Positions 26,047 to 33,175 of a stretch of 64,000 bases of DNA are shown piece by piece. This DNA is from Acidovorax sp. T1 (lineage in GTDB: Bacteria; Pseudomonadota; Gammaproteobacteria; Burkholderiales; Burkholderiaceae_C), in NCBI RefSeq assembly GCF_002176815.1, contig NZ_CP021648.1, positions 3,232,001 to 3,296,000 of the forward strand, in the 5' to 3' direction. The position numbers and the translations under genes are program-made. Position 1 is the first letter of the stretch. The number at the start of each line of letters is the position of its first letter. Under the pieces are notes generated by a model, which worked only from the letters and a program-made list of their open reading frames with translations, searched no databases and was not told the DNA's origin.

Positions 26047-26621
26047 GCCCTACCCCCCCCGCCCGCCTGTGGCTGGTGCGCCACGCCCAGCCCCTGGTGG
26101 CCGCCGGCACCTGCTACGGCGCGCTGGATGTGCCCGCCGATGCGGCCGCCACGCAGGCAGCCGCCCGGCGTTTGGCGCAGGCCTTGCCAAAGCGCGTGAT
26201 CGCGCACCATTCAACGCTACAAAGATGTGAGCTGCTTGCGCTTGCCACACAAGCGCTGCGACACGATTTGACTATCCATCCCGACGCTCGTCTGCGCGAG
26301 ATGGATTTCGGCACCTGGGAAGGCCGCGCCTGGGACCGCATCGGCCAAAACGCCATCGACGCCTGGACCGCCGACTTTGCGCTGCACCGCCCCGGCGGCG
26401 GCGACAACCTGGCCGCGCTGCTGGCCCGCGTGGCAGCCGCCCTGAACGCAGCGCGCCAGCAGGCGCGGGCCGGGAGCGATGTGGTGTGGTTCACCCACGC
26501 CGGCGTGGCGCGCTGCGTGGCCTGGCTGCTGGCGCACGGCGAAGCGCGCATGCCCAGGGCCGACGAGTGGCCCGTGCCTGCCCCGGCCTGGGGCGAATGG
26601 GAAATTCACAGCCTGCAGTAA
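26043..26621 (+). CDS. cobC: Alpha-ribazole phosphatase (histidine phosphatase family)
   Basis: A 192-residue phosphatase starting MSPTPPARLWLVRHAQPLVA. The catalytic 'RHA' motif is at residues 14-16, 'EMDFGTWEGRAWD' holds the general-acid region and 'WFTHAGVARCVAWLL' the second histidine. In the B12 pathway it removes phosphate from alpha-ribazole 5'-phosphate or the cobalamin phosphate. The ATGA overlap with cobS supports this role over a generic phosphoglycerate-mutase-like enzyme. Codons around 26210-26275 resemble a degenerate copy of repeat A. Confidence 0.88.
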   Translation: MSPTPPARLWLVRHAQPLVAAGTCYGALDVPADAAATQAAARRLAQALPKRVIAHHSTLQRCELLALATQALRHDLTIHPDARLREMDFGTWEGRAWDRIGQNAIDAWTADFALHRPGGGDNLAALLARVAAALNAARQQARAGSDVVWFTHAGVARCVAWLLAHGEARMPRADEWPVPAPAWGEWEIHSLQ

Positions 26622-26646
26622 CGCCGTGCACCGGCGCACCCCGGCC

Positions 26647-27099
26647 TCAGTTTTTGGCGGGCATGTCCAGCGTCAGCGTGGCGGGGCCATCCACACTGGC
26701 ACCCAGCCGGGCCTGGCGCGGGTCCAGCGATTGCAGCACCAGCCCCTCGTCCACCGCCGCACCCACCCGGAACGGCTTGGCCGGTTTGCCGTCCACCGCA
26801 ATCAGCGCCGCACCGCCACCGCTGCTGCGGCCCGCCAACACCCCGATCAGGGCAAACCGGCTGGCCAGCGACGCCACCGGCGCCCGGCCAGCAGCGGCAT
26901 CGGCGGCTGGCACGCCCAGCAGGCGCGCCATGGCCTGCGCATCGGGCGCCACCGGCGCGGGGGCCACGGCCGGCACCGTCAGCCCCACCGGCCGCGCCGA
27001 CAGGCGCAGCCCCCAATAGACCACACTGGCGCCCGCCAGGGCCCAGAGAGCCAGAGTCCCCAGGCGCACGCCCCATTTGCTGTGTGAATTGGTCATCAT
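26647..27099 (-). CDS. gspC: Type II secretion inner-membrane protein GspC-like
   Basis: About 150 residues from ATG 27099 (another ATG follows and GTG 27117 precedes, so the start is uncertain). A single transmembrane helix near residues 15-33 (LGTLALWALAGASVVYWGLR) is followed by a Pro/Ala linker. A homology-region domain then shows 'ARLLGV', 'SRFALIGVLAGRSSGGGAALIAVDGKPAKPFRVG'. This is the part of GspC that meets the GspD secretin. The PDZ or coiled-coil C-terminal domain of classical GspC is absent, as in short 'type II secretion protein N' versions. It is divergent from gspG across 47 bp. Confidence 0.85.
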   Translation of the reverse strand: MMTNSHSKWGVRLGTLALWALAGASVVYWGLRLSARPVGLTVPAVAPAPVAPDAQAMARLLGVPAADAAAGRAPVASLASRFALIGVLAGRSSGGGAALIAVDGKPAKPFRVGAAVDEGLVLQSLDPRQARLGASVDGPATLTLDMPAKN

Positions 27100-27146
27100 C
27101 AGAGGATTATGATTCACGCGATCTGACCCTCCCGAGACTGTCTGCC

Positions 27147-27611
27147 GTGAACCACTCCACCCTCTTCCTCCTGCGCCGCACCCGCCGCAACCTGGCCACG
27201 CATGTGGCGCGGGGCTTCACCCTGATCGAGTTGATGGTGGTGCTGGTCATCATCGGCGTGCTGGCCGCGCTGATCGTGCCCAACGTGCTCGACCGCGCCG
27301 ACGATGCGCGCGCCACCGCAGCCCGCACCGACGTCACCAATGTGATGCAGGCGCTCAAGCTCTACCGCCTGGACAACCAGCGCTACCCCACGGCCGAGCA
27401 GGGCCTGCAGGCGCTGGTGGCCAAGCCCACCACCGGCCCCGTGCCGGGCAACTGGAAGCCCTACCTCGAAAAGCTGCCCAACGACCCCTGGGGCCGGCCT
27501 TACCAGTACCTGAACCCCGGCATCAAGGGCGAGATCGACGTGATGTCGTTCGGCGCCGACGGCCAGTCGGGCGGCGAAGGCAAGGATGCGGATATCGGCA
27601 GCTGGCAGTGA
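27147..27611 (+). CDS. gspG: Type II secretion major pseudopilin GspG
   Basis: 154 residues from GTG 27147, a start that gives a normal leader before the cleavage site G-FTLIELMVVLVIIGVLAALI (residues about 25-45). The prepilin peptidase cuts after that Gly and methylates Phe+1; Glu+5 is present. Downstream, 'DNQRYPTAEQGLQALVAKPT' and 'LPNDPWGRPYQYLNPG' are the conserved GspG loops, and the C-terminus 'GADGQSGGEGKDADIGSW' carries the calcium site. GspG forms the pseudopilus rod. It is the first gene of the G-H-I-J-K-L-M-N-D-E operon. Confidence 0.95.
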   Translation: MNHSTLFLLRRTRRNLATHVARGFTLIELMVVLVIIGVLAALIVPNVLDRADDARATAARTDVTNVMQALKLYRLDNQRYPTAEQGLQALVAKPTTGPVPGNWKPYLEKLPNDPWGRPYQYLNPGIKGEIDVMSFGADGQSGGEGKDADIGSWQ

Positions 27612-27639
27612 CGGCACTGCGCCAACGCAACCCAAGCCC

Positions 27640-28167
27640 ATGAAACTGGCGCGTCCCAGGCCAGGGACGCCGTGGAACTGGCTTTGCCAGGCCACTGGCG
27701 TCGTCCCCCTTCCCGCGCGCAGCGCGAGAGAGGGGGGAAGCCGCGCAGCGGCTCAGGGGGGGTTTACTCTCCTAGAGCTGCTGATCGTCATCAGCATCAT
27801 GGCGCTGGCCACGGCGGGCGTCAGCCTGGCGCTGCGCGACAGCGGGCAGACCCAGCTCGAGCGCGAAGCGGCGCGGCTGGCGGCCCTGCTGGAATCGGGC
27901 CGAGCCCAGTCGCGCGGCACGGGCGTGCCGATGCGCTGGCGCGCCGATGCGCAGGGCTTCCGGTTTGACGGTCTGCCCACCAGCACACTCCCCACCCAAT
28001 GGCTGGATGCCGGCACCACCGTGCGCGGCCCCGCTATCCTGCAACTGGGGCCCGAGCCGCTGATCGGCCCGCAGCAGGTGCTGCTGGTGAACCAGGCCCA
28101 CCCCGAGCGCGCGCTGCGCGTGGTGACCGATGGCGTCAGGCCCTTCACGGTGGAGCCGCTGCAATGA
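27640..28167 (+). CDS. gspH: Type II secretion minor pseudopilin GspH
   Basis: 175 residues from ATG 27640. The cleavage motif G-FTLLELLIVISIMALATA is intact with Glu+5, and the rest has the short beta-rich domain of GspH. The leader is unusual. About 43 residues before FTLL are encoded by a copy of repeat B (27651-27765) rather than the 5-10 residues usual for the family. No closer start codon is evident between the repeat and the motif, so the protein probably carries the long leader or starts at an atypical codon. It overlaps gspI by 4 bp. Confidence 0.88.
   Translation: MKLARPRPGTPWNWLCQATGVVPLPARSAREGGSRAAAQGGFTLLELLIVISIMALATAGVSLALRDSGQTQLEREAARLAALLESGRAQSRGTGVPMRWRADAQGFRFDGLPTSTLPTQWLDAGTTVRGPAILQLGPEPLIGPQQVLLVNQAHPERALRVVTDGVRPFTVEPLQ
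27651..27765. repeat. Dispersed repeat B, copy 2 (inside gspH leader)
   Basis: Contains GACGCCGTGGAACTGGCTTT then GCCAGGCCACTGGCGTCGTC, CCCCCTT and GGGGGGAAGCCGCGCAGCGG. It matches copies 1 and 3, and is translated as the leader of prepilin GspH. Confidence 0.8.
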
Positions 28168-28523
28168 AGCGCGCGGAGCGCGGCTTCACGCTGGTCGAGG
28201 TGCTGGTGGCGCTGGGCATTGTGGCCATCGCCCTCATGGCGGGCCTGCAGGCCACCACCGCGCTGACGCGCAATGCCCAGCGGCAATCGGACATCGTGCT
28301 GGCCCAGCTGTGCGCCGAGAACGAACTGGTCAAGGTGCGCCTGTCGCGCCAGATGCCGGGTGTGGGCGACAGCACCCAACCCTGCGAGCAGGCAGGGCGC
28401 CGCTTCGACGTGGACGTGATCGTGCGGCCCACGCCGAACCCGAGTTTTCGGCGCGTGGATGCGCAGGTGCTCGATGGCGAGAACTCGGTGCTGCGCCTGT
28501 CCACCATCGTGGGCCGGTACTGA
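28164..28523 (+). CDS. gspI: Type II secretion minor pseudopilin GspI
   Basis: 119 residues from ATG 28164, overlapping the gspH stop (ATGA). The leader is short, MKRAERG, before the cleavage site FTLVEVLVALGIVAIALMAG with Glu+5. The body carries 'LAQLCAENELVKVRLSRQMP', characteristic of GspI. GspI nucleates the pseudopilus tip with GspJ and GspK. The gene looks normal in contrast with its two neighbours, and its stop is immediately followed by the triple repeat that forms the start of gspJ. Confidence 0.93.
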   Translation: MKRAERGFTLVEVLVALGIVAIALMAGLQATTALTRNAQRQSDIVLAQLCAENELVKVRLSRQMPGVGDSTQPCEQAGRRFDVDVIVRPTPNPSFRRVDAQVLDGENSVLRLSTIVGRY

Positions 28524-28524
28524 G

Positions 28525-28784
28525 ATGGCCCCCACGCTCCCGCACTGCGTGTCGTCGCTGCCCCCCAAGGGGGCACAGCCCGCCTTCGGGCGGCCGGGCG
28601 GCGGTACTGAGATGGCCCCCACGCTCCCGCACTGCGTGTCGTCGCTGCCCCCCGAGGGGGCCCAGCCCGCCTTCGGGCGGCCGGGCGGCGGGCTGATGTG
28701 GCCCCCACGCTCGCGCACTGCGTGTCGCTCCCTGCCCCCCGAGGGGGCCCAGCCCGCCTTCGGGCGGCCGGGCGGCGGGCTGAT
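28525..28784. repeat. Three tandem copies of repeat C (about 86-87 bp) at the gspI-gspJ junction
   Basis: Units begin at 28525, 28612 and 28698. Each reads GGCCCCCACGCTC, GCACTGCGTGTCG, CTGCCCCCC, then GCCCGCCTTCGGGCGGCCGG. The first two are 87 bp (29 codons) and keep frame. The third starts 86 bp later, but a compensating base restores the frame. The final palindrome GCCCGCCTTCGGGC is in every unit. Confidence 0.92.
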
Positions 28785-29466
28785 CACTCCCACGCCCCCG
28801 CCGTGCGGCACGCAGCGCGGCTTCACCCTGATCGAGCTGCTGGTGGGCATTGCCATCATGGCGCTGATGGCCATTTTGGGCTGGCGCGGGCTGGACGGCA
28901 TGGCGCGGGCGCAGGAGGCCACCCGCCAGCGGGCCGACGAGCTGCTGGTGGTCCAGGCCGCGCTGGGGCAGTGGAGTGTCGATCTGGACGCCCTCCTGGC
29001 CTTGCCCCACACCACGCCGCTGCACTGGGATGGCCAGGTGCTGCGCATCACGCGGCGCAGCAGCGCCATGCCCGATGAAGGCGCCCTGGTGGTGGCCTGG
29101 ACCCGGCGCGACGTGCAGGGCGCCAGCCATTGGCTGCGCTGGCAATCGCCGCCGGTGCGCACCCGTGCGGACTGGCAACAGGCCTGGCATCAGGCGGCCT
29201 TGTGGGCCAGCAACCCGGGCGAAGCCGAGCGGCGCCGCGAAGTGCTGCTGCTGCCGCTGGACAACTGGCAGCTCTTTTATTACCGCGGGGGCGCCTGGTC
29301 GAACCCGCAGTCCAGCAGCGACGCCACGCCCGGCGATGCCGCCGCCGTGCCCGCCACCGTCCCCGATGGCGTACGCCTGCAGATCACCATCAGCCCCGGC
29401 CAGGCCCTGGCCGGGCAGATCACGCGCGACTGGGTCAACCCCTTGCTCGGCGGGGGCAAGTCATGA
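28525..29466 (+). CDS. gspJ: Type II secretion minor pseudopilin GspJ with repeat-encoded leader
   Basis: The mature pseudopilin is clear: G-FTLIELLVGIAIMALMAILG with Glu+5, then the GspJ body ending in 'TRDWVNPLLGGGKS'. Upstream the frame stays open through three tandem repeats. Possible ATG starts are 28525, 28612 and 28696, giving leaders of about 97, 68 or 40 residues. No start codon close to the cleavage site is visible. The mature part is about 216 residues. Tip complex role with GspI and GspK. It overlaps gspK by 4 bp. Which start is used is unknown. Confidence 0.85.
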   Translation: MAPTLPHCVSSLPPKGAQPAFGRPGGGTEMAPTLPHCVSSLPPEGAQPAFGRPGGGLMWPPRSRTACRSLPPEGAQPAFGRPGGGLITPTPPPCGTQRGFTLIELLVGIAIMALMAILGWRGLDGMARAQEATRQRADELLVVQAALGQWSVDLDALLALPHTTPLHWDGQVLRITRRSSAMPDEGALVVAWTRRDVQGASHWLRWQSPPVRTRADWQQAWHQAALWASNPGEAERRREVLLLPLDNWQLFYYRGGAWSNPQSSSDATPGDAAAVPATVPDGVRLQITISPGQALAGQITRDWVNPLLGGGKS

Positions 29467-30470
29467 CCCACCGCACCCCCTCTTGCAAAAACATCGCAGG
29501 CCTTGCGCGCCAACGCGGTGCTGCTTTGCTCGCGGCCATGCTGACCGTGACGCTGGTGGCTACCTTTGCCGCCGCCGCGCTGTGGCAGCAGTGGCGCGCG
29601 GTCGAGGTCGAGACGGCCGAGCGCGCCCGGCTGCAATCGGCCTGGATTCTGGTGGGCGCGCTCGACTGGTCGCGCCTGATCCTGCGCGAAGACGGCATCA
29701 CCGGCGGCGCCGACCACCTGGCCGAGCCCTGGGCCGTGCCGCTGCAAGAGGCGCGCCTGTCCACCTTTTTGGCGGCCGACCGCAACGTGGCGCAGGTGGA
29801 CGATGCCAGCACCGACACCACCGATGCCTTTCTGTCCGGGCAGATCACCGACCTGCAGGCCCGGCTGAACCTGACCAACCTGATCGAGGGCGACAAGGTG
29901 CAAGCCGGCGCCTTGCGCCAGTTTTCGCGCCTGTTCGCTCGCCTGGGCCTGCCCCCGCAGCAGCTGGACCAGCTGGTGCAGGCGCTGCGCCAGGCCAAGG
30001 CCAGCCAGGGCGCCGACAGCAGCGCGCCCCTGCTGCCGCCCACCCTGGCCCAACTGGGCTGGCTGGGCCTGCCGCCCACTACCGTGGCCGTGCTGGCCCC
30101 CCATGTCACGCTGCTGCCGGCGCGCACCCCGGTGAACCTGAACACCGCCGATGTGGATGTACTGTCGGCCGCCATCGACGGCCTGGACATGGCGGGCGCG
30201 CAAAAGCTCGTGCAGGCCCGGCAGTCGCGCCATTTCCGGGTGCTGACCGATGTCTCCGACCAACTGGGCGCCAGCATTCAGCTGAACGCCGACGACCACG
30301 CCATCGCTTCGCGCTACTTCGAGGTGCGCGGGCGATTGCGCCTGGGCACCACCATGGTGGATGAGCGCTCGCTGGTGATGCGCCAGGGCGCCACCGTGAC
30401 CACGCTGTGGCGCGAACGCGGGGCCTTTGACAGAGAACCCGCGCCCCCTGCGCCCCAAGCAATGCGCTGA
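29463..30470 (+). CDS. gspK: Type II secretion minor pseudopilin GspK
   Basis: 335 residues from ATG 29463, overlapping gspJ. The prepilin-like segment 'QRGAALLAAMLTVTLVATFAA' follows a 17-residue leader. GspK lacks Glu+5 in the family, as here. The large globular part includes 'ITDLQARLNLTNL', which fits the metal-binding and helix-hairpin-helix region, and 'PVNLNTADVDVLSAAIDGLD'. GspK caps the pseudopilus. Length is near the family norm. A 59-bp gap without a feature separates it from gspL. Confidence 0.93.
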   Translation: MTHRTPSCKNIAGLARQRGAALLAAMLTVTLVATFAAAALWQQWRAVEVETAERARLQSAWILVGALDWSRLILREDGITGGADHLAEPWAVPLQEARLSTFLAADRNVAQVDDASTDTTDAFLSGQITDLQARLNLTNLIEGDKVQAGALRQFSRLFARLGLPPQQLDQLVQALRQAKASQGADSSAPLLPPTLAQLGWLGLPPTTVAVLAPHVTLLPARTPVNLNTADVDVLSAAIDGLDMAGAQKLVQARQSRHFRVLTDVSDQLGASIQLNADDHAIASRYFEVRGRLRLGTTMVDERSLVMRQGATVTTLWRERGAFDREPAPPAPQAMR

Positions 30471-30529
30471 GCGCCCTTTGCCGCAGCACTGTCAAGTCTG
30501 CCCCCTAAAATGGCCCGCAAACCCCGCCC

Positions 30530-31786
30530 ATGAGCACCCTGATCCTTTTCCTGCCCCTGGCCCCGTCCGGGCCCACCGCCGACTACAGCTACACGCTGAC
30601 CGCCGACGGCCACACCGCACTTCGCCACGCCAGCGCCCCTGCGGCGCTGCTGCCCGAGCCTGCCCGGCCGGGCGGCGAGGTGGTGGCCGTGGTGCCGGCG
30701 CAGGCGCTTTCGTGGCAGCGCGTGCAGTTGCCCAACGGCGTGCCGCTGGGCACCGGCCAGCAAACGTCGCGCCTGCGCTCGGTGCTGGAAGGCCTGCTCG
30801 AAGACCTGCTGCTCGACGACCCAGCCCAGCTGCACTTTGCCCTGCAACCGGCGGCCCGCGCGGGCGAACCCGTGTGGGTGGCCGTGTGCGACCGCGCCTG
30901 GCTGCGTGAAGCGCTGCAGGCCCTCGAATCTGCAGGCCGGCGCGTATCGCGCGTGGTGCCTGAATTTGCACCGGGCCCCACCGCCAGCGGCCAGCCCGAG
31001 CTGTTTGCGCTGGGCACGCCCGAAGAGGCCCACCTGGTGCTGTGCGGCCATGGGGCCGAGCAGGCGGTGACCGTGCTGCCCCTGTCGTCCGTGGCGCTGG
31101 GCCTGATCGGCCCGGCCCCCGTAGATGCCGACGAGGCGATGCCCCCGGTGCACGCCGAGCCCGCCGTGGCGGCGCTGGCCGAGCGCACGCTGGGCCGCCC
31201 CGTGGTGCTGCACACCGCCAGCCAGCGCGCGCTCGATGCGGCGCGCGGCGACTGGGACCTGGCGCAGTTCGACCTGGCCAGCACTGGGCGCACCCGCGCC
31301 CTGCGCAAGGCCGGCAGCGCCGCCAGCGCCTTTTTGTATGCGCCGCAGTGGCGCGCGGCACGCTGGGGCGCAGGCCTGCTGGCCGCTGCCCACCTCGTCG
31401 GCCTGAACGCCTGGGCCTGGCAGGAGCGCGATGCACTCGCCGCCAAGCAGGCCGCGGTGCGCAACGCGCTCACCCAGACCTTCCCCAAGGTGCAGGTGGT
31501 GGTGGACGCCCCGGTGCAGATGGAGCGCGAACTGGCCGTGCTGCGCCAGGCCGCCGGCAGCGTGTCGCCGCGCGACCTGGAACCCCTGCTCGCGGCGGCA
31601 GGCGCCGCCCTGCCCGCAGACCAGTTGCCCAATGCATTGGAATACACCGCCGGCGAGCTGCGCCTGCGCGGCATCACGCTGGCGCCCGAGGAGCAAACGG
31701 CCGCGTTCACCCGGCTGCAGGCTGCGGGCTACAGCGCCCGCCTGGACGACGGCAGCCTGTTGCTGCGCGCAGAGGTGACGCCATGA
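30530..31786 (+). CDS. gspL: Type II secretion assembly platform protein GspL
   Basis: A 418-residue protein starting MSTLILFLPLAPSGPTADYS. The cytoplasmic actin-like domain has 'LLPEPARPGGEVVAVVPAQALSWQRVQLP' and 'RLRSVLEGLLEDLLLDDPAQLHF'. A single transmembrane helix lies near residues 280-298 (WGAGLLAAAHLVGLNAWAWQ), then a small periplasmic ferredoxin-like domain. GspL recruits the GspE ATPase to the membrane and binds GspM. It overlaps gspM by 4 bp. Confidence 0.92.
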   Translation: MSTLILFLPLAPSGPTADYSYTLTADGHTALRHASAPAALLPEPARPGGEVVAVVPAQALSWQRVQLPNGVPLGTGQQTSRLRSVLEGLLEDLLLDDPAQLHFALQPAARAGEPVWVAVCDRAWLREALQALESAGRRVSRVVPEFAPGPTASGQPELFALGTPEEAHLVLCGHGAEQAVTVLPLSSVALGLIGPAPVDADEAMPPVHAEPAVAALAERTLGRPVVLHTASQRALDAARGDWDLAQFDLASTGRTRALRKAGSAASAFLYAPQWRAARWGAGLLAAAHLVGLNAWAWQERDALAAKQAAVRNALTQTFPKVQVVVDAPVQMERELAVLRQAAGSVSPRDLEPLLAAAGAALPADQLPNALEYTAGELRLRGITLAPEEQTAAFTRLQAAGYSARLDDGSLLLRAEVTP

Positions 31787-32328
31787 ACGCCCCCACCATG
31801 AACCTCTCCTTGCCAGCGCGCTGGAAGGCCCTGGCCCCGCGCGAGCAAAACCTGGTCCTGGCCGCGGGCAGCGTGGTGGTCCTGGCGCTGCTGTGGTGGG
31901 TGGCCCTGGCTCCGGCCCTGAACACGCTGCGCACGGCCCCGGCGCGCCATGCGGCCCTGGATGCCCAGTTGCAGCGCATGCACAGCCTGCAGGCCGAAGC
32001 CCTGCAACTGCAGGCCGCACCGCGCAGCGCCCCGGGCGATGCCGTGGCCAGCCTGCGCAGCGCGCTGACCCAGCGCCTGGGCGCCACCGCCCAGCTCAGC
32101 CTGGCGGGCGACCGTGCCACCATCACACTCAAGGGCGCGCCCGCCGACGCACTGGCCCAATGGCTGGCCCAGGCGCGCAGCAATGCGCTGGCGGTGCCGG
32201 TAGAAGCCCGCCTCACGCGCAGCCCGGCGGCTGCGGCCCCCGCGCCGCCTGCCACCCTCGGCAATGCGCCCGCTGCGGCCGCACCGCGCTGGGATGGCAG
32301 CCTGGTGCTGGCCCTGCCCGCCCGCTGA
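31783..32328 (+). CDS. gspM: Type II secretion assembly platform protein GspM
   Basis: 181 residues from ATG 31783 (a second ATG lies five codons later). Motif 'ARWKALAPREQNLVLAAGSV' precedes a transmembrane helix near residues 24-44, followed by a periplasmic coiled coil 'ALDAQLQRMHSLQAEALQLQ' and a small ferredoxin-like domain with an Ala/Pro-rich tail. GspM is the partner of GspL in the inner-membrane platform. The start overlaps the gspL stop. Confidence 0.9.
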   Translation: MNAPTMNLSLPARWKALAPREQNLVLAAGSVVVLALLWWVALAPALNTLRTAPARHAALDAQLQRMHSLQAEALQLQAAPRSAPGDAVASLRSALTQRLGATAQLSLAGDRATITLKGAPADALAQWLAQARSNALAVPVEARLTRSPAAAAPAPPATLGNAPAAAAPRWDGSLVLALPAR

Positions 32329-32343
32329 CCGGCAGCCCTTTCC

Positions 32344-33171
32344 GTGCTGCGCAACATGCCTTCCCCCTCGCGTTCCAGCGCCCGGCGCACTGTCACGGCG
32401 GCACCGCGTGCGCCCTGGGGCTGGGCTGCCGCCGGGTTGCTGGTGGGCGTGCTGCCGGCGTTGGTCGCCTTTGCGCCGGCACAGTGGCTGGCGCAGGCGG
32501 TGGACGGCGCCAGCGGCGGGCAAGTGCTGCTGGTACAGGCGCGTGGCACCGTGTGGACCGGCTCGGCCCAGCTGGTGCTGACCGGCGGCGGCGCCAGCCA
32601 GGACCGCGCAGCGCTGCCCGGGCGCCTGGAATGGCGCTTGCGTCCCACCCTGCGCGGCCTGCGCGCCCAGGTGCACGCCGCCTGCTGCATGCCGGCACCG
32701 TTGCAGGCCCGCGTGGATGCCCGCTGGGGCGGCATGCGGCTGGCGCTGGCCGATGGCCAGGGCCAGTTTCCTGCCGGCCTGCTGACCGGACTGGGAACGC
32801 CGTGGAACACCCTGCAGCCCGAGGGCCAACTGGCCGTGCAGACCCGGGGCCTGGAAGCGGTGTGGACTTCAGGCCGCCTGGCACTGACGGGCATGGCCCA
32901 GCTCGATGCGCGGGCCATGTCCTCGCGCCTGTCCACCCTGCGCCCCATGGGCAGCTACCGGCTCGTGCTGCAGGGCGGCGAATTGCCCACGCTCACGCTG
33001 AGCACGCTCGACGGCGACCTGCGGCTGAGCGGCAGCGGCCAATGGGTGGGCCAGCGCCTGCGTTTTACGGGCGAGGCCAGCGCCACGCCCGAACGCGAAG
33101 CGGCCCTGGCCAATCTCCTGAACATCATCGGACGGCGCAATGGCGCGCGCTCCATCATCACCGTGGGTTGA
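32344..33171 (+). CDS. gspN: Type II secretion protein GspN
   Basis: 275 residues from GTG 32344, or 271 from ATG 32356. One transmembrane helix (WGWAAAGLLVGVLPALVAFA, near residues 26-45) anchors a periplasmic domain with 'VLLVQARGTVWTGSAQLVL' and a C-terminal 'GDLRLSGSGQWVGQRLRFTGEASA', both typical of GspN. Its role in type II secretion is poorly defined and it is dispensable in several species. It lies between gspM and gspD. Confidence 0.88.
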   Translation: MLRNMPSPSRSSARRTVTAAPRAPWGWAAAGLLVGVLPALVAFAPAQWLAQAVDGASGGQVLLVQARGTVWTGSAQLVLTGGGASQDRAALPGRLEWRLRPTLRGLRAQVHAACCMPAPLQARVDARWGGMRLALADGQGQFPAGLLTGLGTPWNTLQPEGQLAVQTRGLEAVWTSGRLALTGMAQLDARAMSSRLSTLRPMGSYRLVLQGGELPTLTLSTLDGDLRLSGSGQWVGQRLRFTGEASATPEREAALANLLNIIGRRNGARSIITVG

Positions 33172-33175
33172 CCCT

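Noticed and set aside
28561-28784. CRISPR-like array from the regular repeats before gspJ
   Set aside because: The units are contiguous with no unique spacers and only three copies; they are tandem duplicates of an intergenic repeat.
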